Shown here: positions 33,768-44,362 of the stretch, one piece after another
How the letters are laid out: each line of letters opens with the position of its first letter
Position numbering within the stretch: position 1 is the stretch's first letter
From: Astrothelium macrocarpum
Lineage: Eukaryota > Ascomycota > Dothideomycetes > Trypetheliales > Trypetheliaceae
DNA length: 64,000 nucleotides
NCBI GenBank assembly: GCA_021030915.1
Contig: JAGEMR010000026.1
Span: forward strand, 278,630-342,629
Direction: 5' to 3'
Translations under genes and position numbers: made by a program
Notes under the pieces: generated by a model
Databases searched by the model: none
What the model was told of the DNA's origin: nothing
Seen by the model: the letters and a program-made list of their open reading frames with translations, nothing else

Positions 33768-36058
33768 ACATATTGAACCATGAGAAAAGCGAACGAAGTT
33801 ATCGTATTTGCCAAGAGTTAGAGACCATCGTACATGAGAATCGTTGGCGCAAATCATATCGATGTCTCGGATGTTTGAAGTCACCTCTAACAAACTATGA
33901 AGCTATGAGAACGCAGCCTTGATATGATTACTGGATCGATCGTGGGAGTGAGAGGGAAGGGACTGACAAATCAAGCTGAGGATAGCAACAGTGACTCCGA
34001 CAAAGCAGGCCACATATTAGCCAGATTTTCCGGTGCTTGTCAAAGTGGCGGTCAATTCCGGATAACATGGCTGGCTTAAGGATTTGGTCTAGCGGCCAGA
34101 GGCTTATGGCTTTGCGGGAGCAAGGGTGACTTCGGTATCTATGAGAAGGTATGTGGATTACTGCAGCAAGTAGCGCAGTTCATAAGACCATTTTAGAAAT
34201 TGACATAGAGAGGCAGTTTGATCTGTGTATGCAGAAACTTGTCCAGGCACTTCTCCATCGTGATGGTGACACAGGTACAGACTAAAAGGCATATGATCAA
34301 AGGACGCATGATCAAGTAATAAGTACACTAAGCAGCCTTCTAGTCTTATTGCTTATTATAAAGGCCTTAGATAACATGTGGCCAGCTTCGAATGTAGTCA
34401 AAGAACGGAGTAGGGGACAATGAGTGCTCCTCAAATGGATATTTGCTTCTAGAAAACATCAGAATGAATTGGAAGTAGCGAGCCGGAGCGGGCGGTAATT
34501 TTTAGCAAAATCGATGTCAAGTGCCTGGCACGACTCTGAGGAGGATATGATCATGCTACCAAGTCGGCTCGTGGATTTAAAAGGATTGAAGCAGCAATCT
34601 GATAAAATCTCCGCTTTGCGATTTGAACTTCACCTTTAGGCTCTCCTCCGGGGGTTATAGTTTGAAGGGAGTGAGCTCTTGATTGTGCGTCCTTCAATTT
34701 CCCAGGAGAGAAATATGTGTTTTCAGAGCTATGAAGGAGGCTTTGTTGCAATTTAGAAATTGGAATTTCATGGAAAAGACTGGTTCATATATGGCTGAAG
34801 CCAAGGACAGCCGTAATTTACTGGGCACCACAAGACTCAAAGACGGGAGGAATATGTGCCGATTCATCTAAAAGCAATGATATCCGCCCAAACTTCCGGA
34901 CAGGTTTTGATATAGAGCAAGTCTCGTTTGAGTTCCATCACAACAGTAGAAGGTGCTGCCTCAAGGAGAGGAATGAGATGAACGTAGATTTAACAGAGAT
35001 GAAACATACCCAAAGACGACCCGGACACGGATATGCTCGAACGTTTTGATCCAGACAGGCCTTGATACAAAAAGGAAATCAATGAAGGGGCTAAACTTTG
35101 AGAAATCCACTGAACCCTGCATGGTATCGGAACCGCGGAGATTCGGGTTGGACTCTGAACGCATGTTCAAGGAACGATTGTGGAGATCGGATAAACGCCA
35201 AGACATGGGACCCGCGAGGCATTGCGATGAACATCAGACACTGCGTGGATGAGCTACACCCGAAAATACCCAGATAGAGTGGGCCCCCATTTGCGCGTGG
35301 CGCGCTGCAGGGCATGGAGTGGAGACGAGCCGGCCACAGCACCATGGCTGGGAGGCGAGGCCCGGCTCAGGCAGGGCAAAAAAGAGAAAGTAAATTTGTA
35401 TCGAAGCGGTCACAGGTGAGGCTAGCTAAAACATAGCATGTTTGTTGCGAAGGGACGATGAAGGGGAGATGGAACGAGAGACGTTTGGGGCGAGCGACCA
35501 AAGCGGTTTAGTGGTGCGCTGCTTCGGGCATGGTTCTGTCCGAGCAGCGCCAGGAAAAGTCGCACTCCGAACAACAGCTGTCTCACGCCTGGTCCTCGCG
35601 GCTTGAAACCAATCCGAAGCTTAACTTGCTCGACTAGGTTGGCAATTGGCCTTCCTGTGGTCGCGGATGTAATGAGATCCAGGACAAGCATGTCGACCAC
35701 ACGGTGGATGGAGTAGTTTGGTGGCTTGCTCAAGGGGACTCCAGGGTGCGCCGGGAGCTGTCTCCAACCGGTTTCAGCATCTTCAAGCAAAGCGGTATAA
35801 GTAATTGACTTTCCCATGCACCGTCTGGAGAGTTTCCAAGAATCAGTCATTTGCTTTCCTTTCAAACTTTCCTTCACAGTTATAATTTGCCAAGACCACT
35901 TTCGCTCTCAGGTAAGCTATTCCACTATACTCTCATTCCCACTATCCTCTACCCAACACATCAACTAACTTTCATCTTCTTATTCAGCCCATTTTCAAGT
36001 CAATTTTTTGTGTCAACTTCTTCAAATAATCAACCTTCAACTTCCTCCAACAATCAAC
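33768..36058. other. Long intergenic, no gene recognised
   Basis: About 2.3 kb. A minus-strand frame from ATG 35850 to 35422 (142 residues) shows no recognisable features and is probably chance. The last 200 bp are C/T-rich and belong to the leader of the GPI-protein gene, with a possible 5' UTR intron (GTAAGC at about 35911). Confidence 0.4.
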
Positions 36059-36382
36059 ATGCGTGCCTCAATCATCCTCCTCGCCGGTCTCAGCGCCTTC
36101 GTCTCTGCTCAATCCACCGGCTCCGCCACCAACACCGTCCCCATGAGCTTCTCCCTGGTCTCCAGCCAAATCGCCGGCGAGCAAACCTCCGTGGCAACCA
36201 TGACCCCCTCCGCCTCCGGTGCCGGCTCCATGAGCACCGGCAGCGGCAGCTCCGGCTCCGGCTCCAGCTCCTCGGCAACCTCAAGCATGGCTGCCAGCTC
36301 CAGCAGCGGTGCTGTCGCACGCTACGCCGCCCCCGCTGGTGCGGGTGTTGCGGCCGTCGGTCTCGCTGCTCTCTTGCTATAG
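36059..36382 (+). CDS. Small GPI-anchored Ser-rich surface protein
   Basis: Single-exon 107-residue protein. The signal peptide MRASIILLAGLSAFVSA is followed by a Ser/Thr/Gly-rich region (GSGSSGSGSSSSATSSMAAS) likely to be O-glycosylated, and a hydrophobic tail GAGVAAVGLAALLL ending at the stop, the layout of a GPI-anchor signal. It is expected in the cell wall or plasma membrane. Strong C-ending codon preference and the pyrimidine-rich leader suggest high expression. ATG 36059 is chosen because it opens directly with the signal peptide. No enzymatic domain fits this size. Confidence 0.85.
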   Translation: MRASIILLAGLSAFVSAQSTGSATNTVPMSFSLVSSQIAGEQTSVATMTPSASGAGSMSTGSGSSGSGSSSSATSSMAASSSSGAVARYAAPAGAGVAAVGLAALLL

Positions 36383-37310
36383 ACAGCTTTCCTATTTGAG
36401 ATGATGGGGGGGAAGAGGAATTGAGAAAAAAGAGGGACTGACACCACCTACCAACCGACAACTACTACCTTCGAACTTGGGCTTTGCAGCACTGTGGCAT
36501 CTTAGGCGTTTTTTTATACATTCATGGTCATCATTCCCCCCCAAATTTTGTTGCTCTGATTCATGTATGTGGCGAGCTCCCATTATAATGGCGTGATAGC
36601 CGTCGCTGTAATATAGATATTCGTCACCTGGTGTGACACAGAATCAAGCTGTGTTTGATGATCATAAGTGAATTGTCTATGTGATTTGTTTGATCTTTGA
36701 TCTTTGCCTACTCATAGTATCTGAGACTGAGTCGCAGCCACTCATCTATTCATGTTTGAAGCATCTGCCTTTACTGATAGTGGATCTCTTGGAACCTGAT
36801 CGTTTTTATCTGCGCATGCTACCAGGTGGGACTTACTGGACAATTGGCAGCTGGATTCATGGGCCTGTAGCAGTTCAACAGTTGAGTACATAATACAAGA
36901 TAGATGAAGGCCAGCTGTTCTCATCTATGCTACTGCCCCTTACTACGACCGTATCGGAGATTCCTTTGCGATGCGGTCTACTTGTAATCGTCACTACGTT
37001 AAATCTCAAAGCTCGAATTTGCCTCTATTAAGATTTAGTCATTCCAGCTGAAGTGGTTGATCATTGTGATATCATGCAAAACAAGGAAGCCTTCACAACG
37101 GATTGACCATCATTTTACACATGCACAATTTGATTCGTATAAAATGCTATCCTCCCGTAGCCACAGAAAGCTATCCACAGAGCAGAACTAGATTACGACC
37201 GAGACACCATGCTAAGATATATATATCTCTCTCTCCTATTCCCTCAAATGATACCCACATTTCCTTCCTAAGCTCACGACAAGCAACACCCTTCCACATA
37301 ATCGCTAAGA
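36383..37310. other. Intergenic between convergent genes
   Basis: Holds the 3' ends of the GPI-protein and Atos-like genes. No gene recognised. Confidence 0.5.
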
Positions 37311-39963
37311 TCAACGCAAATCCCTCCACCCCACCTCCTCACCACCATCCATCCCATCCATCTCATCCCTCTGCACATCCAACCCCCTCAACCTCCTCGC
37401 CAATAGTCCCTCCGGCGGACTCACCATGCCGTAGCCCGCCTCACTCCTCATTAACTTATCATAGCTCGTCACGCGCCCCAGCTCCGCACCACCCACCGAT
37501 GACAACGATCCCGCGATCCCGAAATCCTGCTGCTGCTGCAGCTGCGACGGGCTCTCGCGCGTGCCGTTGCTATTGCTGTCGAGGTCCATGGCGTGCCGCG
37601 AGTCCGGACGCGTCGAGTCCCTGCTGCCCGGGCGGGACGGGAGGGTTTGCAGACGGGTGAAGTTAAAGGGGATCGGGTCGACCGGGCCGTTGTTCTGGTA
37701 GGAGTACGAGCCGAAGGAGCGCGTGGCGAGCATCGGGTACGGCGAGGGAAGGCCGTCGAGGCGATCGAAGTCCATGGCCGACGAGAGGGGCCCCGCGCTG
37801 CGACGCTTGTACATGCGCTCTGAGGACGGCGTGGTCAGGATGGTGGTGGAGTCGCGAGAGGGCTTGTAGGTGCTGTAGCGTGGCTCGGGGAGCTGGATCT
37901 CGTTGCGCAGTTTCTCTTTGCCGTCAGGCACGCGGTTGGCGAAGACGACGCGGATGCTTTTGTATAGGAAGTAGCGTCCCCGAGAAGGACAGCAAATGTG
38001 CAGGTGGATAAGGTAGCGGAGGACTGGGCGCTCGTTGGGGTCGTCAGAGGTGGAGAGCGCGGCTTCAGGGCGGTCGGTGCCGAGATTCTTGCGTGTGTTG
38101 ATGGGCATGTCGATGATTGGGCCTGCGGAGTAGCTACGTTGACGAATGAAAGTTTTGGTGCCAGGAGGCATGTCAGAGAGGTCGTAAGGGACGAGGAAGA
38201 GCTTGACGGCAGTTTTGTTGGGGTTCTTGAGGACAATCTGTAACTGGCCTTGTTGAGGGATGCGATAGCTTCCGCCTGGAGGTACTTTGGGAGAAAGGGA
38301 TCTTCGTTTCATCTTTTCTCGTTTTCTCTGCTCATGCTTGGTGATATTGTCTTGATCAATATCACTCCTTGGGTGATTTGATTCATCAAAATCGCTAGGA
38401 GTCGCCTGGCGCTGTCTTCGTCTACTGGCTTTCCCTGGTTCGTTTGACAACAGGGAATGCTCGAGATCAATCAGGCCTACGTATGGACTAGGTGAATCTT
38501 CCGATACAGACGATCGCGGGGCGTTTCCTTGAGCGTAGCTGTAAAAAACTGCAGGAAAAGGGACAGAAGCGTGTGAAGGACATTTGAGTTGTGGTTTACA
38601 TTTGCCACGACCGAGGACACCAATCTGAGCAATGAAGTTGAGAGGCCGAGAAGGTGTGGTTGACATTCGACCTCGTAATATTGACTCTTCGTATGAACCA
38701 ACCATTGGGGCATTCAGTGGAGACACGTCTGCAATAGAGGGGCGTCTGGGCTGCACTTGAGGGGTTTGAGGTGTGGAGGCCGAAAAGGATGGAAAACCAC
38801 TCAAAGACCGTCGGGGTTGGTGGGCTTGATAGGGGGCACTGCTTTCTCTTCGCAGGCCTTTGGACAGACTCGGGCCATGAGGTGAAGAAAGGCCATGACG
38901 GGCCTGCAATGTCTGAAATGAATAAGGAGAGAATGTATGTCGTCGATTAGCATCTGGACTTTTAGATCCTCTGCTTGGTGAAGATCTGGGCGATAGTCCA
39001 ATATCAGTATTGTTTGACTGTTGCACGAGTGGGCTTGATGGTGGTTGGTAGAAGAAACCAGTCTTTGAGAGACTTTGTGAAACAGCTCGAGACCTGGTTG
39101 GAAGAAAACCAAGGTCTTCAAATTCTGGAGACGGTTGATTTGTCTCACTATGGAGGTTTCTATGGGCAATAGTTGGAAATGAGCTATGCCAAGGTGCTGG
39201 CGGTGATGTTGCTATTGGTTGCCTTGATGGAGCCAGTGGTTCATGTGGCTCCTCTGATCGCTGTGTTGATTCTGATGCAGCCTGCCTAAAGTCCCCCGAA
39301 TGTAGAGCTGACCGTGGCCGCTCAATCTCTATCCCAGCATTCCAATTGCTAGCTCGATTGCCATCTCCTTCGCTCGATGTTTCTGCATTTGTGTATTTGA
39401 ATTCGACAGCCGGCAATAGGGGTGATGGTGACTTGCGAGCATTTGAGGCACGGGAGGTTGGTCGACTACGGTCTTTACTGGTAGGCCTCGCATGCTATGA
39501 AAGACCAATAATCAGCAGTGTTCGCTTAATGCGAGTGAGACCACAAAAGGTGCAGTGGAGAAAGAATAGTACGAAAGCATTGTATCACAACATCACAAGT
39601 CATTGATACAAGACATTAAAAGGTTATACTTAGTAGGAGAGTCCACAAATATGTATGAGGTAGACAGTGTCCAGAAAAAAGGTGTGTACATACATTCTGG
39701 ACTGGACTTTGAGCCCGTTTCAATCTTTGAATGAGTTCGCCACGACTAATCCCAGAGCCGGCCAAATAGCTACTGTACGCTACGGCAGGGTTTTGAAGGG
39801 CAGTGAATGGGTATTGGGTCTCAAGACGAGACGGAGGCCTTGAGAGCTCGTTGCCGGTTTTTGATTGCACATTTTCAGCATTGTGGTTGTCATGCATTAC
39901 CTTCTCGGTGGACATATCCGCCTCAGAAGGCGAGTCTTCTTGGACGTCATGAAAGATGGGCAT
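37311..39963 (-). CDS. Atos (FAM214)-like conserved protein
   Basis: Exons 39963-39694 and 39494-37311 (intron 39495-39693, GTATGT...CATAG), about 817 residues. The conserved DUF4210/Atos block is clear at about residues 355-470: GSYEESILRGRMSTTPSRPL, FIAQIGVLGRGKCKPQLKCP, FPAVFYSYAQG, PSPYVGLIDLE. The second conserved block at about 510-650 contains GQLQIVLKNPNKTAVKLFLV and FIRQRSYSAGP, the domain Pfam links to chromosome segregation. Animal Atos proteins are nuclear transcriptional regulators; the fungal role is not settled. The N-terminal 350 and C-terminal 170 residues are Ser/Pro/Gln-rich and disordered. ATG 39963 is the first ATG of the frame. It is divergent from the Fyv7-like gene. 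Confidence 0.88.
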
Positions 39964-40557
39964 GCTTTGACATGGAGGCTTCCAAGGCAAACATGAGGTA
40001 CAGAGAGCAAAGAGGCTTCTTGTTGAAAGAAAGACTAACTAGAAAAGAAAAGGTTTTCAGGGGGTATGTTGAGTAAAAGGACCGAGAAAGAGATCCGAGT
40101 GCCAACAGTGCTCGTCTGACGTCTCATGCGCTGGCTCCGCACTCCCGCCACCTTTGACTCAGAGCATGGTTGTGTAAATAAAACTCGGCTCGAGGTTTGA
40201 GTCAAGCAAAGGCATGAAGGCAGGACAGGCGAGGAGAGCTGGACTCGGAGGAGACAAAGAGCAGCGCAGTGAGGGTGATGCCAGAGAACAGATATCCGAC
40301 AGCCAGCGAAGGAAGCCGTACTAAGAGGTAGCATCGTGATGATGATTCTCCGGCTGAAACCGAAAGCAGCCAAGGCTGTGACGGAGTGGGCAGGCATAAG
40401 ACCTCATAAAGTAATGCTTATGTCGTTATCCTCACCTTAAGCCAGTTTTGTTCCGTTCCACGTTGCCAAACCCAATGACCTTCATTTGCCCCGCTCCGAT
40501 CTGCCTTTTCTTTTGCTGCCCCCAACCGAGCTTGATATCAATTTTTGCCTGACTGCC
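39964..40557. promoter_or_regulatory. Divergent promoter region (Atos-like / Fyv7-like)
   Basis: 594 bp between two divergent start codons. No specific sites identified. Confidence 0.45.
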
Positions 40558-41311
40558 ATGGCGCAAAAGAGACCGCTTGACGCTGCAGAATACGAATCTA
40601 TCAGCCAGCCCAAAGCGAAGCACGCGAGAAAAGGTTTTTCTGTGGGTCCTGCAAACTTACCTGATGGGACCTACAAGCGGAAAGGTACGTATCGCGTATT
40701 CCGTGCCGCCATTCGCCTCAGCTTAATTCCCTCCAGTCCAAAAAATAAAGAAGGACTTGATCCACAGGGCGAAGCTCAAAAAGCAGTATGCAAAACTGAA
40801 GGCAAGAGAAGCCCAACAAAATGAAGCAACATCCCAGCCTGCAAGCCACGTCCCCCAACCTCTAAAACGCGACAGAGGTGAAGATCTCGAAAATCATGTT
40901 GAAGATGATGACTTTGGTGGGTTCTCATCAGATGGTCAAACGCATGAGGCGTCCACTCCTTCCTCAACATTACCTGTAAAACCACTTTCTACCCCACGCC
41001 TTTCTGGAAGGGAACAAACAACGGCCGAGGAAGAGCCTGACGAACACATGCATCCACAACGGCGTCAGCGTCAACGTCCTCAGACTTTTGCCAAAGAAGC
41101 TGCATATGCGAACAAGAAGCGCGCAGAAGTCGAAGAGAGACAAAAGGCCAGAGATGAAGCTACGCGACAGCGACAGCAGAAGCTGGAAGAGCGAGAGCGC
41201 TTCCGGAAAGCCATGGCTAAGGCGAAAAAGCCAGGTAGGGACGGCAAGAGGAAGCTTGGAAGAGAGAGCAAGATGTTACTGGAGAGAGTCCAGAAGATGA
41301 TGGCATCTTGA
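40558..41311 (+). CDS. FYV7: rRNA-processing protein, Fyv7 family
   Basis: Exons 40558-40684 and 40737-41311 (intron 40685-40736, GTACGT...CCAG) encode 233 residues. The family signature spans the splice: GFSVGPANLPDGTYKRK joins VQKIKKDLIHRAKLKKQYAK. The middle is acidic and disordered (GEDLENHVEDDDFGGFSSD). The C-terminal third is a long charged helix rich in Arg/Lys/Glu (RAEVEERQKARDEATRQRQQ) and ends KMLLERVQKMMAS. Fyv7 is a nucleolar factor of small-subunit ribosome biogenesis. Length and charge pattern fit fungal members. Confidence 0.85.
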
Positions 41312-42056
41312 TACCCCGGATCATCAGTATTGGGTTTTAGGCGATATTGAAGGTTACCAAGGTTCATTACAAACCCTAAAGGCTCCAAAATGTTTGTGCT
41401 TTCCCCTTTTGGACGGGCAAATCCCATCTATCCAAGACAAAACCTCGCGGCCTTCCAAAAGAAGATGCGTAGCATTCCAGACCAATTCTTGATGAACTAT
41501 ACATACAGGCATGCATAGGTGGAGAGCATGTTCGAAATTCACATTGCAAATGTCTTGATTTCTAGTGCTGGAGAATTTCTACTGGGTCGTCTCATGCCTC
41601 GCTCGGTCGTTTGCTTCACAACCTATTCGATCTAGAGCTGGACGCGCATGCATGCATGCGCGCGAGACAAGAACAAATTCAACGATTTTTGAGTACGGAG
41701 ATGCTCAAAGACAATGGCAGGCTTCGTAATTGTCGATTGATACATATGACTGTAAGAACTTGATGTCTATAGCCAAGGTATGTCAAAGGCGTATTAAATT
41801 TTCATCGAACTCAATTTGATGTTGGTAGATTTCTCACGCATCCATTGGTCCTGCTGACATCGTCCATCATGATTTCTTTGCACCCTTCGTTGTTCCATTT
41901 ACTATTGTAATCTTTGCACAGTCTTCTCATTATCTTAACAATTCCTCTGTCTCTGCTTCTATTGAGCTTCAGTATTTCAATGACTATGTAATTCAATTTT
42001 ATCAATGCCTGACGTTACATAAATTCATTTTGTCATTCAGTACTCGTGATCTCGCA
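41312..42056. other. Intergenic between convergent genes, with a GC-alternating palindrome
   Basis: Contains 41643-41662, a perfect 20-bp palindrome of strictly alternating purines and pyrimidines (see findings). No gene recognised. Confidence 0.5.
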
Positions 42057-43842
42057 TTACCGACTGCCGATTGCTTTTACCGGATACCATCTCATCCAAA
42101 AGAACCACACTCCCATCGTAACGGCCGTTAGAGGCGCAGCTATAGCCCAGAACAGCCAAAACTTTTCCGACACTACAAACGATCCTGGCTGGCCTTCGCT
42201 CCCAGGTGCAAAGTAGAAAAATGTCGTACTAAAGATTGACTTCATGGAGCGTTCCCTCAGCACAGATTGCAGAGCCCAATACGGATGTACAGGAGAGTAC
42301 TTACACTAGTGAATGTCGCCGGTAAGAAGGTCATGGTAACCATTGCGAGCGTTTTCATGGTAGTGCTATCACTCTGGACCGCTTGTCCAATTTGGACAGA
42401 TACTCGGCTATCATTCTGAGAGACAACGTTGAACGCCTACACATTATCAGCTGCAATAAATTTCGACAGCATACTGTGAGATGATGGATGACTGCCAAGC
42501 TATACGTCAAGCGAAAGCCAGGTGTTTGATTAAAATGTTGCAAAGCAATGTCTGTAATATCAGAGGACCTACCAAATTAAGCTCATTCTGCAACCGCTCT
42601 TTATTCGATTGTGCTCGATACTTGAGGCTTTCCAAGAGATGTGATTGGAACGCTAATCGACTCGACAAATACTTTGCAGCAACTCTTTGTTCGTTAGTCG
42701 TAGGAGGCACATCAGCAAGGTGTTTCTCATGCTGCTGCATTAAGCTGCGGATAGAAGTCTGCACAACGCTTAGCAACTCATGGGAGTGAATGGCATGCCT
42801 TGCAAAGTCGTGGAGCCTTGGGTAATCCGGATCGACATCTTTGATGAGGTTCCGTTGCTGGATCGGTCAGCACAGAATGACAAAATACTCAGCACAGCTT
42901 CATGAATTCCCCATGATGAGAAATCCTTGCCACTCTTGTATTATACCACATTTCAGTCTTTCCTGTAATACTAGATAACATGAACGTACCAGTTCAGTAC
43001 TCCGCACAGCACCACGTATAGCCCAAACTGAATCTTCCTGTAGTGCAATGACTTCTTGTATTGCCAGTACGTGAATCCAATACGGATTGTGGAGATATGC
43101 AGATTTGCTATCTTGAAGGACTTTTAGAGGAAACCGCGGTTGAATACGCGGAGGTATGTCAAAGAAAATAACGAGATTGCGATGTGCTGAGATCCACTTG
43201 GTAAAGAAGCTCAGTGTGTCCCAGATGTAGTTTTTGCCATGTGGACCAATGCCTGGCAAGAGTTGTTTGACGAGAAAGCGGTTCGTAGAGGCTGACAAGG
43301 TTTAATTGAGGTTTTCCAGCAAGGCAAGATGGTGGATCTCACTGTGGCCTATAGAGTTGCCGAAATCATCCAAAATATCCTCAAAGCCAGTGTAGCCGTT
43401 TGACACATGTTTGCCGTCTTTCTCCAAGAAGAAAGGCCATGTCAAATGCTTTTCAAGCTTAAATCTGCAGTTGCTACAATCTCTTAAGCTCGGCGTAGTC
43501 GCTGAACTTCAACAAGACCAAAAAGAATTAGAGTAGCATGCGATTACAACTTTTTCAAAAACCTTACACAAAATATGATGCTGGCACGTCGACAATCAAC
43601 TGGAACAGCGTAAGATTCCTATCACAAGTTCCGTGTGATAGACGTACTTTGCATAACTCATCTATGCTTGTTTTTGCATAAATTGTGCTCCATGTACCCT
43701 TTTCTGTAACTCTGTCAGCCTCATGCTCTGACTGATTGTGATTGGAACCCGCGTGCCTCGTTTTAAGACATCTACGCAACAACAACACCACGTCTTTTCG
43801 CTGAACATGTTTGCGCCGACCAAATTCGCGCATATAGCTCAT
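42057..43842 (-). CDS. CorA-like two-helix membrane protein
   Basis: Seven-exon model: 43842-43648, 43599-43568, 43482-43343, 43291-42990, 42857-42573, 42436-42305, 42239-42057, about 422 residues, all junctions in frame. Conserved segments: KHLTWPFFLEKDGKHVSNGY, DDFGNSIGH, STNRFLVKQLLPGIGPHGK, PYWIHVLAIQEVIALQEDSV, DPDYPRLHDFARHAIHSHEL, a coiled region, then LAFNVVSQNDSRVSVQIGQA and the two C-terminal membrane helices MKTLAMVTMTFLPATFTS and FWLFWAIAAPLTAVTMGVWF. This is the CorA fold (long stalk helix plus two TM helices) as found in many fungal CorA-like proteins. The GMN selectivity motif of true Mg2+ channels is absent from the inter-helix region, so transport activity is uncertain. The first two exons are the least certain. 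It is divergent from the NLR gene. Confidence 0.75.
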
Positions 43843-44362
43843 CAAAAGACATGGTTGCTCCCCTTGGCTGCCAAGGCAGAAGGCGGATCACCTCAATGAT
43901 GCGACCTTTACCGACATGACGGTTGCGTCTTGCAAGGCAGCAAGGCAGACTCACTATTGGAGCTAGCTATGCATGTCACCACGAATAGTTGGATTACATG
44001 TAAAGCTCAGACTCTGCCTCGATGATCTCCACGACAGAAAGAATTCGACAAGTTGAAATTCGACAGGCTGGAAGCTTGGATGTCGGAGATCAAAGCAAAA
44101 GAACTCCAGTGATGACTGCAGATAGGCAGGATGATTTACAAGGACATGCTCAAAGGCTGTCTGCGAAGCACCCATGAACGCCTGCCTGGTGTTATTGGAT
44201 AGGGTGTTCGAACCAATCGCCATTTGTGAGCCTTGCCTCAAGAGGCTGAAGCTCACCACACCTATAGCGGAGGGACTGCCTACGGAATCCTACACGGCCT
44301 TCAATTTCATACAAACAGCTAACGTCTCCTCTGATCTGCTTCTCTTATTGCATCATCCTACA
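43843..44362. promoter_or_regulatory. Divergent spacer (CorA-like / NLR)
   Basis: 520 bp between the two chosen start codons. An in-frame ATG at 44174 would lengthen the NLR by 63 residues and shorten the spacer to about 330 bp. Confidence 0.4.

Noticed and set aside
35422..35877. 151-codon minus-strand frame
   Set aside because: Begins with GTG (first ATG at 35850), shows no recognisable features, and overlaps the leader of the GPI-protein gene.
37103..37660. Pro/Ser/His-rich plus-strand frame
   Set aside because: Overlaps the 3' end of the Atos-like gene in antisense; low complexity only.
43471..43500. Apparent frameshift in the CorA-like gene between AELKR and CSNCR
   Set aside because: Resolved by placing the splice acceptor at CTTAAG (exon starting 43482), which gives FVDCSNCRFKLEK in frame.
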